From NCBI RefSeq assembly GCF_000730645.1, contig NZ_BBIU01000024.1:1-64000 (forward strand): a stretch of DNA of 64,000 nt. Reading direction: 5' to 3'. Source of the stretch: Pseudomonas parafulva NBRC 16636 = DSM 17004. Its GTDB lineage: Bacteria > Pseudomonadota > Gammaproteobacteria > Pseudomonadales > Pseudomonadaceae. The notes under the pieces were generated by a model. It made no database searches and had not been told where the DNA came from. It saw nothing but the letters and a program-made list of their open reading frames with translations. Below, one piece after another: positions 8,595 through 19,867 of this stretch (the first letter of the stretch is position 1; every line of letters starts with the position of its first letter). The position numbers were made by a program, and so were the translations under genes.

Positions 8595-9959
8595 ATGTCC
8601 ACCTACTTTGCCGAGCGCGCCCTGCTGCCCACCGGCTGGGCCCGCGACGTGCTGATCGAGGTGGCCAGCACTGGCCACATTGCCCGCATCGAGGCAGGGG
8701 CATCGCCCGAGGGTGCCGAGCAGGTGAAGGGGCCGTTGCTGCCCGGCATGCCAAACCTGCACTCCCACGCGTTTCAACGGGCCATGGCAGGCCTGGCGGA
8801 AGTGGCAGGCAACCCCAATGACAGCTTCTGGACCTGGCGCGACCTGATGTACCGCCTGGTCGGGCAGATCAGCCCCGAGCAGTTGCAGATCATCGCGCGC
8901 CAGTTGTACATCGAAATGCTCAAAGCCGGTTATACCTCGGTCGCTGAATTCCACTACGTGCACCATGCCCCATCCGGCCAGGCTTACGACGACCCGGCCG
9001 AGCTGTCCCGGCGTATCAGCGCAGCGGCAGCCGACAGCGGTATCGGCCTTACCTTGTTGCCGGTGCTTTACAGCCACGCAGGTTTCGGCGGCCAGGCACC
9101 GAGCGAGGGGCAGCGGCGCTTCATCAACACCACCGGGCACTACCTGGAACTGCAATCGCGGCTGGCCCCGCTGATGGCAGCGCAACCCGCGCAGCGCCTG
9201 GGCCTGTGCTTCCATTCGCTGCGGGCAGTAACGCCCGGGCAAATCGCCGATGTACTGGCCGCCAGCGACCCGCACTGCCCGGTACATATCCACATCGCCG
9301 AACAACAGAAAGAGGTGGACGACTGCCTGGCCTGGAGCGGCCTGCGGCCGTTGCAATGGCTGCATGAGCATGTGCAGGTGGACCCGCGCTGGTGCCTGGT
9401 ACATGCCACCCATGCCGAGCCCCACGAGGTCACCGCCATGGCCCGCAGCGGCGCAGTGGCCGGGCTATGCCTGACCACCGAAGCCAACCTGGGTGACGGG
9501 ATATTCCCGGCGGTGGATTACCTGGCCCAGGGCGGGCGCCTGGGTATCGGCTCGGACAGCCACGTATCACTGAGCGTGGTGGAAGAACTGCGCTGGCTGG
9601 AATATGGCCAACGCCTGCGTGACCAACGGCGCAACCGCTTGTATGGCCGCGAACAACCCATGGTGGGCCGCACACTGTACTACGCGGCGCTTGCAGGTGG
9701 GGCCCAGGCGCTGGGGCAACCCGTTGGCGAACTGGCGGTAGGCAAACGCGCCGACTGGCTGGTACTGGATGGGCACGACCCTTACATCGCAACCGCGAAC
9801 GGCGATGCCATTCTCAACCGCTGGCTGTTCGCGGGTGGCGACCGCCAGGTACAGGACGTGATGGTCAACGGCCAGTGGGTGGTGCGCCAGGGCCATCACG
9901 CCCAGGAAGAGGCCAGTGCACAGGCCTTTACCCAGGTGTTGCGCGAACTGTTGGGTTGA
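8595..9959 (+). CDS. hutF: Formimidoylglutamate deiminase
   Basis: Converts N-formimino-glutamate to N-formylglutamate and ammonia, the fourth step, and feeds HutG. The 454-residue amidohydrolase has the metal motif PNLHSHAF with His56 and His58, then HIHIAEQ, HATHA and the GIGSDSH aspartate. The start at 8595 (MSTYFAERALL) is preceded by AGGA; the longer open frame runs back into hutC. Having HutF and HutG together means the histidine route here goes through formylglutamate, not through the formamide-yielding HutG of enterics. Confidence 0.94.
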   Translation: MSTYFAERALLPTGWARDVLIEVASTGHIARIEAGASPEGAEQVKGPLLPGMPNLHSHAFQRAMAGLAEVAGNPNDSFWTWRDLMYRLVGQISPEQLQIIARQLYIEMLKAGYTSVAEFHYVHHAPSGQAYDDPAELSRRISAAAADSGIGLTLLPVLYSHAGFGGQAPSEGQRRFINTTGHYLELQSRLAPLMAAQPAQRLGLCFHSLRAVTPGQIADVLAASDPHCPVHIHIAEQQKEVDDCLAWSGLRPLQWLHEHVQVDPRWCLVHATHAEPHEVTAMARSGAVAGLCLTTEANLGDGIFPAVDYLAQGGRLGIGSDSHVSLSVVEELRWLEYGQRLRDQRRNRLYGREQPMVGRTLYYAALAGGAQALGQPVGELAVGKRADWLVLDGHDPYIATANGDAILNRWLFAGGDRQVQDVMVNGQWVVRQGHHAQEEASAQAFTQVLRELLG

Positions 9960-9966
9960 ATGCAGC

Positions 9967-9985
9967 GGGGCTGCCTGGCAGCCCC
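9967..9985. terminator. GC palindrome between hutF and the lipocalin gene
   Basis: GGGGCTGCCTGGCAGCCCC is a perfect palindrome around one central base, located between two convergent stops. It could act as a two-way terminator, although no U-run follows on either side. Confidence 0.45.
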
Positions 9986-9991
9986 ACCCCG

Positions 9992-10564
9992 TCAATGCAT
10001 CTTGACGATCTGCTGATCGGAAGCGCGCCAGACCAGCCGGCTGGTGTCATAACCCTGCTGGCGTGCCTTGGCCAGCAAGCTCTCCCGCTGCCAGGCCGGC
10101 AGGCTTTGCGTGCGTGACAGAATCCACAGGTATTTGCGGTCCGGGCTGCCGACGATCGCGGTGCGATAGCGGTCGTCTACGTACAGAATCCAGTAGTCGC
10201 CCTTGGCTACGCCCGGTACCAGCTTGGTGAACCAGTTGTCGAACTCTACCCACAGCTTGTCGGTGTGGCCGGGCTCCTGAACCGTGGCATGGCCTTCGGC
10301 GCGCAGCCACTCATCGCCCATCGTGCGGCAACGGTTGAGTACGCCAAAGGTGCCGTCCGGCTTCAGGTTGTAATGGGCTTCGGACTGCTCGCAACCAGCC
10401 TGGTAGCGCATGGGCAGGCGCGCCAGCTCATACCACTTGCCCTGGTAACGCTTGAGGTCGACATTGCCAGCTGTCTTGGGCGCCAGCGGATCATGCGCAG
10501 AGCCGGCGCACCCCCCCAGCAACATGGCCAGGCAGACACCGATCAGCAGGTACAGACGCCTCAT
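9992..10564 (-). CDS. blc: Outer-membrane lipocalin lipoprotein (Blc-like)
   Basis: A 190-residue bacterial lipocalin. The signal peptide ends in the lipobox LGGC with the lipid-bearing Cys at residue 19. The mature part has the first lipocalin motif (YQGKWYELARLPMRYQ), followed by YRTAIVGSPDRKYLWILSR as in Blc proteins. Relatives sit in the outer membrane and bind fatty acids or lysophospholipids. The ATG at 10564 overlaps the stop of the upstream lipoprotein gene by four bases, so the two are translationally coupled. Confidence 0.9.
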   Translation of the reverse strand: MRRLYLLIGVCLAMLLGGCAGSAHDPLAPKTAGNVDLKRYQGKWYELARLPMRYQAGCEQSEAHYNLKPDGTFGVLNRCRTMGDEWLRAEGHATVQEPGHTDKLWVEFDNWFTKLVPGVAKGDYWILYVDDRYRTAIVGSPDRKYLWILSRTQSLPAWQRESLLAKARQQGYDTSRLVWRASDQQIVKMH

Positions 10565-10815
10565 TTGAGACCCTGCCCGGAGTACATCAGCACTTTGTCG
10601 GAGGCGTACTGCACGCTGATGAAACTCTTCTCGTCGCCCCAGGTACAGCTGCTCATGCCCAGCGCGCCGGAGCACTCGGTAGGCGTGCCGAGCAACTGCT
10701 CGACCTCGGCCTTGTTCATACCGGCCTTGAGCCGGGAATAGTTTTCCTGGTTGATCTTGCTGCAGGCGGCCAGAACGACGCACAGCGACAACAGGGCGAG
10801 GGAACGCAACGACAT
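10561..10815 (-). CDS. Small lipoprotein (SmpA/OmlA-like fold candidate)
   Basis: An 84-residue protein with a signal peptide and lipobox LAAC (Cys18). The mature part, YSRLKAGMNKAEVEQLLGTPTEC, resembles the helix-turn-helix start of the SmpA/OmlA (BamE-like) lipoprotein fold. Its function is not known. Start at 10815 with AGGAG eight bases upstream. It is coupled to the lipocalin gene by a four-base overlap. Confidence 0.8.
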   Translation of the reverse strand: MSLRSLALLSLCVVLAACSKINQENYSRLKAGMNKAEVEQLLGTPTECSGALGMSSCTWGDEKSFISVQYASDKVLMYSGQGLK

Positions 10816-10922
10816 GAGGGACACTCCTGACAATGGACACAGGCGAGTGGCCTGCAGTGGCCTTCGACGGGAAAAACGGTCCCAGGTTCCCTGATGCAGT
10901 GCTGCGGTGCGCACCAGGTAGG

Positions 10923-10964
10923 GGGGCGCTGGGCGCCCCATCGCGAGCTGCGCTCGCTCCTACG
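10923..10964. repeat. REP-like palindromes, copy 2 of the CGCGAGCTGCGCTCGC family
   Basis: GGGGCGCTGGGCGCCCC is followed by ATCGCGAGCTGCGCTCGCTC. The layout is the same as at 7084: a GC hairpin and then the conserved palindrome. It lies in the gap between the small lipoprotein gene and the DUF924 gene. Confidence 0.65.
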
Positions 10965-10974
10965 ACGGCGGGGG

Positions 10975-11571
10975 TCAGAAGCGGGAGCCGGGCTCCAGCA
11001 GGAAGTCCATCTCTTCGCTGGTACTCGGCCGTTCCAGTACCAGGTTGCGGTGCGGGAACCGCCCAAAGCGCTCGATCACACGCTGATGCTGCTCGGCGTA
11101 ATCCAGAAACCCTTCGAACAGCCGGCGGTTGGGCTCAGGCTGCTCTTCCAGCAGCATCTGATAACGCTCCACGCACAGGTTCTGCCAGTCCAGCACTTCG
11201 GCATGCTCCAGCACCAGCAGCACGAACACCCGCTGGATAGGCAGCAACTGGTAATCCCAGCCCTTCTGCAAGCCCTGCATGGCCACCACCTGGGCACGAC
11301 GATCGCCCTCGAAGGCACGCGGCGTGTCGCGGTAGAGCATGCGTGGCAACTGGTCCAGCAGTATCAGCAGCCCCAGCCAGCCCTGCGGGCTTTGCTGCCA
11401 CTCGTCGAGCCCGCCCGCCAGGGCCTGCTCCACGAGTTCGCCGAACAGCGCGTGCGCCTCGGCATCATGCTGCTTGCCGAACCACTGCGCGCTTTTCTCG
11501 TCAGCCACGGCCTGGGCATTGCTGCCCCAACCGAACCACCACTCCAGCAACGGCTGCCAAGGTGCGAGCAT
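10975..11571 (-). CDS. DUF924 family protein
   Basis: A 198-residue, tryptophan-rich protein of the DUF924 family, seen from segments such as LEWWFG near the N-terminus, WLGLILLDQLPRMLYR in the middle and RFGRFPHRN near the C-terminus. No reaction is established for the family. The start lies three bases after the fbp stop, so the two genes form an operon, but no functional link is evident. Confidence 0.85.
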   Translation of the reverse strand: MLAPWQPLLEWWFGWGSNAQAVADEKSAQWFGKQHDAEAHALFGELVEQALAGGLDEWQQSPQGWLGLLILLDQLPRMLYRDTPRAFEGDRRAQVVAMQGLQKGWDYQLLPIQRVFVLLVLEHAEVLDWQNLCVERYQMLLEEQPEPNRRLFEGFLDYAEQHQRVIERFGRFPHRNLVLERPSTSEEMDFLLEPGSRF

Positions 11572-11574
11572 GAC

Positions 11575-12585
11575 TTACTCCTTGTGGTAGGCGGTTACGC
11601 GCTCGACCTCTTGCTTCGAGCCGAGGATCACCGACACACGCTGGTGCAGGCTGTCTGGCTGAATATCGAGGATGCGATCGTAACCGTTGGTGGAAGCGCC
11701 GCCGGCCTGTTCGATGATGAACGACATCGGGTTGGCTTCGTACATCAGGCGCAGCTTGCCCGGCTTGCTTGGGTCGCGGGCATCACGCGGGTACATGAAC
11801 AGGCCGCCACGGGTCAGGATGCGGTGCACGTCGGCAACCATCGAGGCGATCCAGCGCATGTTGTAGTTCTTCTTCAACGGCCCGGTTTCACCCGCCAGCA
11901 GCTCGTCCACATAACGCTGTACCGGGGCTTCCCAGTGGCGCTGGTTGGACATGTTGATGGCGAACTCCGCGGTGGTTTCAGGCACCTGGATGTTCTCGTG
12001 GGTAAGCACGAAGCTGCCCAGCTCACGGTCGAGGGTGAAGCCTTTTACGCCGTTGCCCAAGGTCAGGATCAGCATGGTCTGCGGGCCATAGATGGCGTAA
12101 CCCGCCGCAACCTGCTGGGTGCCTGGTTGCAGGAATGCGTTTTCGTTCAGGGTTTCGTTCTGGCTCAGGTACTCGGTTGGGCAACGCAGTACCGAGAAGA
12201 TGGTGCCCACCGACACGTTGACGTCGATGTTGGACGAGCCGTCCAGCGGGTCGAACACCAGCAGGTAAGCGCCCTTGGGGTAGCGCCCCGGGATCTGGTA
12301 GGCGTTGTCCATTTCTTCGGACGCCATGCCGGCCAGGTGACCGCCCCACTCGTTGGCTTCAAGCAGGATATCGTTGGAAATCACGTCCAGTTTCTTCTGG
12401 ACTTCGCCTTGCACGTTTTCGGTGCCCATGCTGCCCAGCACGCCGCCGAGGGCGCCCTTGGACACGTGGTGGCTGATTTCCTTGCACGCACGCGCCACCA
12501 CTTCGATCAGGAAGCGCAGATCGGCAGGGGTATTGTTGCTGCGGGTCTGCTCGATCAGATAGCGACTCAGGGTAACGCGGGACAT
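11575..12585 (-). CDS. fbp: Fructose-1,6-bisphosphatase, class I
   Basis: Removes the 1-phosphate of fructose 1,6-bisphosphate, the committed step of gluconeogenesis. The 336-residue product carries the metal-binding motif FDPLDGSSNID (residues 111-121) and the upstream KLDVISND segment. The start at 12585 (MSRVTLSRYLIEQ) is where family members begin; the longer frame adds proline-rich shadow sequence. It is followed at once by the DUF924 gene. Confidence 0.95.
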   Translation of the reverse strand: MSRVTLSRYLIEQTRSNNTPADLRFLIEVVARACKEISHHVSKGALGGVLGSMGTENVQGEVQKKLDVISNDILLEANEWGGHLAGMASEEMDNAYQIPGRYPKGAYLLVFDPLDGSSNIDVNVSVGTIFSVLRCPTEYLSQNETLNENAFLQPGTQQVAAGYAIYGPQTMLILTLGNGVKGFTLDRELGSFVLTHENIQVPETTAEFAINMSNQRHWEAPVQRYVDELLAGETGPLKKNYNMRWIASMVADVHRILTRGGLFMYPRDARDPSKPGKLRLMYEANPMSFIIEQAGGASTNGYDRILDIQPDSLHQRVSVILGSKQEVERVTAYHKE

Positions 12586-12729
12586 GTATGGCTCCGAATG
12601 GATTGGGGATGAAAACCCACGCAGTTTACAGGGAGAGTGACAGGCTAGCGAGTCATGAGACTCGCCACGGCTGTCAGACGGCACATCAGGTCGGTAGTTC
12701 AGCGGCCGCCAGGCCGGTGGTCGGCATCC

Positions 12730-12764
12730 GGGCCTTCGCGGGTTCACCCGCGAAAGGGCCGGGG
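12730..12764. repeat. REP element, P. putida type
   Basis: GGGCCTTCGCGGGTTCACCCGCGAAAGGGCCGGGG contains a CTTTCGCGGGT/ACCCGCGAAAG-like stem around a short loop, the same core as the longer repeats near 15840 and 26325. It sits between glgP and fbp. Confidence 0.7.
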
Positions 12765-12774
12765 CAGCAGCCGA

Positions 12775-15225
<2,451 letters not shown>

Positions 15226-15411
15226 GCGGCATCCTCGGGCGAGTAGACGAAAGCGGAATGCAAATGTTGAGCCTAGACGCTTCGACCGAACACCACGGCC
15301 AGTGTTCGCGATTTTCATCAGGCACACTGCATTTGGTCAAAAGGTTGTTCATAAATTGAGCGATTCCGGTATCATCGCGCGCCCCAAGACCGTGATCCAC
15401 CCTATAAAACG

Positions 15412-15816
15412 ATGAAAACGACCCTGATCGCCGCTGCCGAAGTCGACCGCCTGGAAACCTGGCAGCGCTATGCCAGCCACATGTGTGGTGGCTGCCACTC
15501 CACCTGCTGCACCTTGCCGGTAGAGGTCAAGATCAAGGATCTGATCCGTATCGGTGTGGTGGATGAGTTCGAAAAAGACGAACCTCCCAAGAACGTGGCC
15601 AAGCGCCTGCAGAAAGAAGGCATCATCGAGCGCTTCAACCAGAAGTCCGGGATCTTCACCCTGACCCGAATGAGCAATGATGACTGCATGTATCTGGATC
15701 GTAAGAGCCGCCTGTGCACCATTTATGACAAGCGCCCGGACACCTGCCGCAATCACCCCAAGGTTGGGCCGCGGCCAGGGTATTGCGCGTACAAGCCCAA
15801 GGTGGTCGGGCGCTGA
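15412..15816 (+). CDS. YkgJ-family cysteine-cluster protein
   Basis: A 134-residue protein with the CxxCxxxCC cluster (Cys25, 28, 32, 33) and later cysteines in DDCMYLD, RLCTIYDKRPDTCRNHP and GYCAY. This pattern defines the putative zinc- or iron-chelating YkgJ family (UPF0153). No reaction has been assigned to the family. It is a single gene between divergent glgP and convergent typA. Confidence 0.85.
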   Translation: MKTTLIAAAEVDRLETWQRYASHMCGGCHSTCCTLPVEVKIKDLIRIGVVDEFEKDEPPKNVAKRLQKEGIIERFNQKSGIFTLTRMSNDDCMYLDRKSRLCTIYDKRPDTCRNHPKVGPRPGYCAYKPKVVGR

Positions 15817-15830
15817 TCGTTAGCCTGGAC

Positions 15831-15934
15831 CGGCCTCTTCGCGGGTGAACCCGCTCCCACAGGATCTCTGCAATGTCCAGAGCCCGTGAAGCCACTGTGG
15901 GAGCGGGTTTACCCGCGAAGAGGCCAGCCCCGAC
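15831..15934. repeat. REP pair in inverted orientation
   Basis: Two copies of the P. putida REP core face each other: GGCCTCTTCGCGGGTGAACC on the left and its near-complement GGTTTACCCGCGAAGAGGCC on the right, each flanked by the CTCCCACAG/CTGTGGGAG tail. The whole unit can fold into a long cruciform. It fills the gap after the YkgJ gene. Confidence 0.85.
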
Positions 15935-15952
15935 AGCACAATTTCTGAAGGC

Positions 15953-15993
15953 ACAAAAAAACGCCCCCGGCCTTTCGACCGGGGGCGTTTTCA
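15953..15993. terminator. Bidirectional intrinsic terminator (YkgJ gene / typA)
   Basis: An A-run precedes CGCCCCCGGCC, a short TTTCGAC loop, then GGGGGCG and TTTTC. The stem has a U-rich end on both strands and lies between convergent genes, so it can stop transcription from both sides. Confidence 0.85.
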
Positions 15994-16009
15994 TTCAGCC
16001 TGAACTAAC

Positions 16010-17830
16010 TCAGTTCTTGGCTTTCTTGGCAGCGCGGGTACGCTCGCCTTCGTCCAGGATCTTCTTGCGCAGACGGATCGACTTCGGCGTCACTTCGCAC
16101 AGCTCGTCATCCTGGATGAATTCCAGGGCCTGTTCCAGGGTGTGGCGAACCGGCGGCACCAGGGCGATGACTTCGTCTTTGCCCGAAGCACGCATGTTGT
16201 CGAGCTTCTTGCCTTTGGTCGGGTTCACGCCCAGGTCGTTGTCACGGCTGTTCAGGCCGATGATCTGGCCACCGTAGATTTCCTGGCCGTGCTCGACGAA
16301 CAGCTTGCCGCGCGCCTGCAGGGTTTCCAGCGAGTAGGTCAGTGCCTTGCCGGTTTCGACCGAAACCAGAACGCCGTTCAGACGGCCAGACATCTGGCCG
16401 GACTTCATGGTGTCGTAGCGGTCGAAGATCGAGGTCAGGATGCCTGCACCATTGGTCAGGGTCAGGAACTGGTTACGGAAACCGATCAGACCACGGGCCG
16501 GGATGTTGTACTCCAGGCGAACACGGCCTTTGCCATCCGGCACCATGTTGGTCAGGTCGCCCTTACGCAGGCCCATCTCTTCCATGACCTTGCCCTGGGA
16601 TTCTTCAGGGATGTCGATGGTCACGTTTTCGAACGGTTCCTGCTTCACGCCATCCACTTCGCGGATGATCACTTCAGGGCGGCCCACGGCCATCTCGAAG
16701 CCTTCGCGGCGCATGGTTTCGATCAGTACCGACAGGTGCAGTTCACCACGGCCCGACACCTTGAACTTGTCTGGGGAGTCGGTTTCCTGAACGCGCAGGG
16801 CTACGTTGTACAGCAGCTCCTTGTCCAGACGGTCCTTGATGTTACGGCTGGTGACGAACTTGCCTTCCTTGCCGCAGAACGGCGAGTCGTTGACCTGGAA
16901 GGTCATCGAAACGGTTGGCTCGTCAACGGTCAGCGGCTTCATCGCCTCTACCGCGTCCGGTGCACACAGGGTGTCGGAAATGAACAGCTCGTCGAAACCG
17001 CTGATGCAGACGATGTCGCCAGCCTGAGCTTCTTCGACGTCAACACGGTGCAGGCCGTGGTGACCCATCAGTTTCAGGATACGGCCGTTGCGCTTCTTGC
17101 CGTCGGTGTCGATGGCCACAACCGGGGTGTTCGGCTTGACGCGGCCACGGGCGATGCGGCCAACGCCGATTACGCCGAGGAAGCTGTTGTAGTCCAGTGC
17201 GGAGATCTGCATCTGGAACGGGCCGTCACGGTCAACCGAAGGCGCGGGCACGTTGTCGATGATCGACTGGTACAGGGCAGTCATGTCTTCGCCCATTTCG
17301 GTGTGGTCCAGGCCGGCGATGCCGTTCAGGGCCGAGGCGTAGACGACTTTGAAGTCCAGCTGTTCATCGGTGGCACCGAGGTTGTCGAACAGGTCGAAGA
17401 TCTGGTCCAGAACCCAGTCAGGACGCGCGCCCGGGCGGTCGACCTTGTTGATCACAACGATCGGCTTCAGGCCGGCTTCGAAGGCCTTCTTGGTCACGAA
17501 GCGGGTTTGCGGCATAGGGCCGTCCTGGGCGTCGACCAGCAGCAGCACGGAGTCGACCATCGACATCACACGCTCAACCTCGCCACCGAAGTCGGCGTGG
17601 CCGGGGGTGTCGACGATGTTGATGTGGTAGCCGTTCCAGTTGATGGCGGTGTTTTTCGCCAGAATGGTAATGCCGCGCTCTTTTTCCTGGTCGTTGGAGT
17701 CCATCACGCGCTCGTCGTTGAGCTCGTTACGCTCCAGGGTGCCGGACTGGCGCAGGAGTTTGTCGACCAGGGTGGTTTTACCATGGTCAACGTGGGCGAT
17801 GATGGCGATGTTACGCAGATTTTCGATCAC
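16010..17830 (-). CDS. typA: Ribosome-associated GTPase TypA/BipA
   Basis: A translational GTPase involved in ribosome assembly and stress adaptation. The 606-residue product has the P-loop AHVDHGKTTL (residues 11-20), DTPGHADFGG and NKVDRPGARP in the G domain, followed by the elongation-factor-like domains and the C-terminal region typical of BipA. The start is a GTG at 17830 (VIENLRNIAII), which matches the family start although its ribosome site is weak. Confidence 0.96.
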   Translation of the reverse strand: MIENLRNIAIIAHVDHGKTTLVDKLLRQSGTLERNELNDERVMDSNDQEKERGITILAKNTAINWNGYHINIVDTPGHADFGGEVERVMSMVDSVLLLVDAQDGPMPQTRFVTKKAFEAGLKPIVVINKVDRPGARPDWVLDQIFDLFDNLGATDEQLDFKVVYASALNGIAGLDHTEMGEDMTALYQSIIDNVPAPSVDRDGPFQMQISALDYNSFLGVIGVGRIARGRVKPNTPVVAIDTDGKKRNGRILKLMGHHGLHRVDVEEAQAGDIVCISGFDELFISDTLCAPDAVEAMKPLTVDEPTVSMTFQVNDSPFCGKEGKFVTSRNIKDRLDKELLYNVALRVQETDSPDKFKVSGRGELHLSVLIETMRREGFEMAVGRPEVIIREVDGVKQEPFENVTIDIPEESQGKVMEEMGLRKGDLTNMVPDGKGRVRLEYNIPARGLIGFRNQFLTLTNGAGILTSIFDRYDTMKSGQMSGRLNGVLVSVETGKALTYSLETLQARGKLFVEHGQEIYGGQIIGLNSRDNDLGVNPTKGKKLDNMRASGKDEVIALVPPVRHTLEQALEFIQDDELCEVTPKSIRLRKKILDEGERTRAAKKAKN

Positions 17831-17957
17831 AACTGTATCTCGATCAGAGGATTCGGTTGCCGCCAGTGTAGGCGGCGAATAGGTATGCTTTGCGGCTCAG
17901 CGGGCCCGCAGGTCGGGAGGGCGATGGCGGATGCTGCCGCCATACAGCCCTGGCGTC

Positions 17958-19412
17958 TTATGCCGGACGATAAACACGCACATTGGCATGTCCCTCACTG
18001 AGCAGGTGGTGTGCGTGCAAACGGCTCATCACACCTTTGTCGCAATACAGCAAGTACTGGCGCGTGGGGTCCAAGTGCTTGAACTTGCTGTTGATGGCAT
18101 AGAACGGCATGGCCTGGACTTCGATCCCGTCGATGACCATGGGTTCGTCTTCCTGGGCATCGGGGTGACGGATGTCGATGATGATCTGACCCGGCAGTGC
18201 CTCGGCCACTTCCTCGATCTCGATGTCCTTGCCCAGCTCGTCGATCACATGGTCGATGGAGATGAACTTGGCGCGCTCGATGGCGCGCTCCAGCACCTGC
18301 ATCTCGAACTGCTTTTCTTCGTGCTCCATGCGGTGGCGTTTGGCATGGGTAGTCGGGTTCACCGAAATCACGCCGCAGTACTCGGGCATGTGCTTGGCGA
18401 AATCGGCGGTGCCGATGGCGTAGGCCTGGTCGATGATGTCCTGCTTGTGGGTGGCCAGCAACGGGCGCAGCACCAGCTTGTCGGTAGCAGAATCAATGAT
18501 CGACAGGTTGGGCAGGGTCTGGCTGGACACCTGGGAAATCGCCTCGCCGGTCACCAGCGCGTCGATGTCCAGCCGCTCGGCCATGCGCGCAGCAGCGCGC
18601 AGCATCATGCGCTTGAGGGTCACGCCCATGTAGCTGTTGTCGACCTTGTTGAGGATCTCGCCGACCACTTCCTCGAATGGCACGCTGATGAACAGCACGC
18701 GCTGGCTGCTGCCGTACTTCTTCCACAGGAAGTGGGCCACTTCCATCACCCCCAGCTCGTGGGCACGGCCGCCGAGGTTGAAGAAGCAGAAGTGGGTCAT
18801 CAGGCCGCGGCGCATCATCTGGTAGGCCGCCACGGTGGAGTCGAAACCACCGGACATCAGCACCAGCGTCTGCTCCAGCGCACCCAGCGGATAACCGCCG
18901 ATGCCCTGGTGCTGGCTATGAATCACGTACAGGCGCTGGTCGCGGATTTCGATGCGCACCAGCACCTCGGGGTTCTTCAGCGTGATACCGGCCGCACCGC
19001 ACTGCTGGCGCAGCTGGCTGCCGACGTAACGGTCGACGTCCATCGAGGTGAAATCGTGATGGCCACCGCGCTTGCAGCGTACGGCGAAGTGCTTGCCGGC
19101 CAGCAGGTGGCCGAAATGGTGCTTGCACTTGGCGACGATATCGTCGAAGTCACCCAGTGGGTATTGCTCGACCTGCAGGAAGTGGGTGATACCCGGGGTG
19201 CAGGTAAGGCGCTCGATGATCTCGCGCTGGACCTTTTCGTCCTCGATGCGGGTGACCACTTCGAGATTGTCCCAGACACCATCGACCGCGAGCTCAGGGT
19301 CGAGGTCCTTGAGCACGTTGCGGATGTTCTTGGCCAGCTGGCGGATGAAGCGCTTGCGCACCGGCCGGCTCTTGATGGTGATCTCTGGGAAGACTTTGAC
19401 GATAAGTTTCAT
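17958..19412 (-). CDS. thiI: tRNA 4-thiouridine synthase ThiI
   Basis: Makes 4-thiouridine at tRNA position 8 and supplies sulfur for the thiazole of thiamine. The 484-residue protein has an N-terminal ferredoxin-like/THUMP region (to about residue 165), the PP-loop LMSGGFDSTVAAY near residue 185, and a C-terminal rhodanese domain whose active Cys is residue 457 (YCDKGVMS). All three parts are present, so it is the full-length form. It is transcribed away from glnA. Confidence 0.95.
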   Translation of the reverse strand: MKLIVKVFPEITIKSRPVRKRFIRQLAKNIRNVLKDLDPELAVDGVWDNLEVVTRIEDEKVQREIIERLTCTPGITHFLQVEQYPLGDFDDIVAKCKHHFGHLLAGKHFAVRCKRGGHHDFTSMDVDRYVGSQLRQQCGAAGITLKNPEVLVRIEIRDQRLYVIHSQHQGIGGYPLGALEQTLVLMSGGFDSTVAAYQMMRRGLMTHFCFFNLGGRAHELGVMEVAHFLWKKYGSSQRVLFISVPFEEVVGEILNKVDNSYMGVTLKRMMLRAAARMAERLDIDALVTGEAISQVSSQTLPNLSIIDSATDKLVLRPLLATHKQDIIDQAYAIGTADFAKHMPEYCGVISVNPTTHAKRHRMEHEEKQFEMQVLERAIERAKFISIDHVIDELGKDIEIEEVAEALPGQIIIDIRHPDAQEDEPMVIDGIEVQAMPFYAINSKFKHLDPTRQYLLYCDKGVMSRLHAHHLLSEGHANVRVYRPA

Positions 19413-19531
19413 TGGTCTACAGCGCGCACTGGGCCTGCCGAAAATGAGGGGCGCGGATTATAGCGGAAGTTGCTCAGCTTTTGACCAAATTTTGGTCAGA
19501 AGCGCCAATATTAATGCAATGCACCTCTATC

Positions 19532-19621
19532 GTAGGAGCGCGTAGGAGCGAGCGTAGCTCGCGATAGCCCTCACACGATCGCCCTGGAGGACGTAATCGC
19601 GAGCTGCGCTCGCTCCTACAT
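19532..19621. repeat. REP-like inverted pair upstream of glnA, copy 3 of the CGCGAGC family
   Basis: GTAGGAGCGAGCGTAGCTCGCGAT on the left is mirrored by ATCGCGAGCTGCGCTCGCTCCTAC on the right. The right copy is nearly identical to those at 7102 and 10940. A partial duplication (GTAGGAGCGC) precedes the left copy. Confidence 0.75.
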
Positions 19622-19631
19622 AAAGCCGTAA

Positions 19632-19648
19632 CGCACCATTGCGGTGCA
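19632..19648. promoter_or_regulatory. NtrC-like enhancer site 1 of glnA
   Basis: CGCACCATTGCGGTGCA matches the 17-bp NtrC pattern TGCACCA-N3-TGGTGCA at both GCACC and GGTGC arms. Its centre is about 139 bases before the inferred glnA start point. Confidence 0.75.
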
Positions 19649-19662
19649 CCACAGAAACATTA

Positions 19663-19679
19663 CGCATTTTAATGGTGCA
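19663..19679. promoter_or_regulatory. NtrC-like enhancer site 2 of glnA
   Basis: CGCATTTTAATGGTGCA keeps a strong right arm (TGGTGCA) and a weaker left arm. Its centre lies 31 bases from site 1, three helical turns, and about 108 bases before the inferred start point. This is the spacing known for the E. coli glnA enhancer. Confidence 0.65.
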
Positions 19680-19751
19680 AAGCTTGCCCTCAGCCTGTCT
19701 CCAGATGCCCAAGAACGCCTCCTTATGTCCAGACCTCGCCATTTTCGGGCA

Positions 19752-19768
19752 CTGGCATGCAATTTGCT
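19752..19768 (+). promoter_or_regulatory. Sigma-54 promoter of glnA
   Basis: CTGGCATGCAATTTGCT fits the sigma-54 pattern (TGGCAC-N5-TTGC) with the invariant GG and GC ten bases apart; only one base of the -24 box differs. Transcription would start near 19779, giving a leader of about 90 bases before the glnA ATG. Confidence 0.75.
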
Positions 19769-19867
19769 CCCTTGTGAGGCAGGTAAGCTTGGCCGACTAT
19801 CCGCGCCCGGCAACACCCTTTTTCCAGGGCCGCGGCCAACCGTGCCCTAGACCATCCGGAGGACAAC

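Noticed and set aside
10894..12612. A 572-codon open frame opposite fbp and the DUF924 gene
   Set aside because: Both minus-strand genes are supported by conserved motifs; the plus frame has none.
16142..18001. A 619-codon open frame opposite typA
   Set aside because: Antisense shadow of typA; Val/His/Asp-rich without any motif.
19413..19867. Small protein gene in the thiI-glnA gap
   Set aside because: Short open frames there overlap the enhancer, the repeats and the sigma-54 promoter and have no ribosome site or family resemblance.
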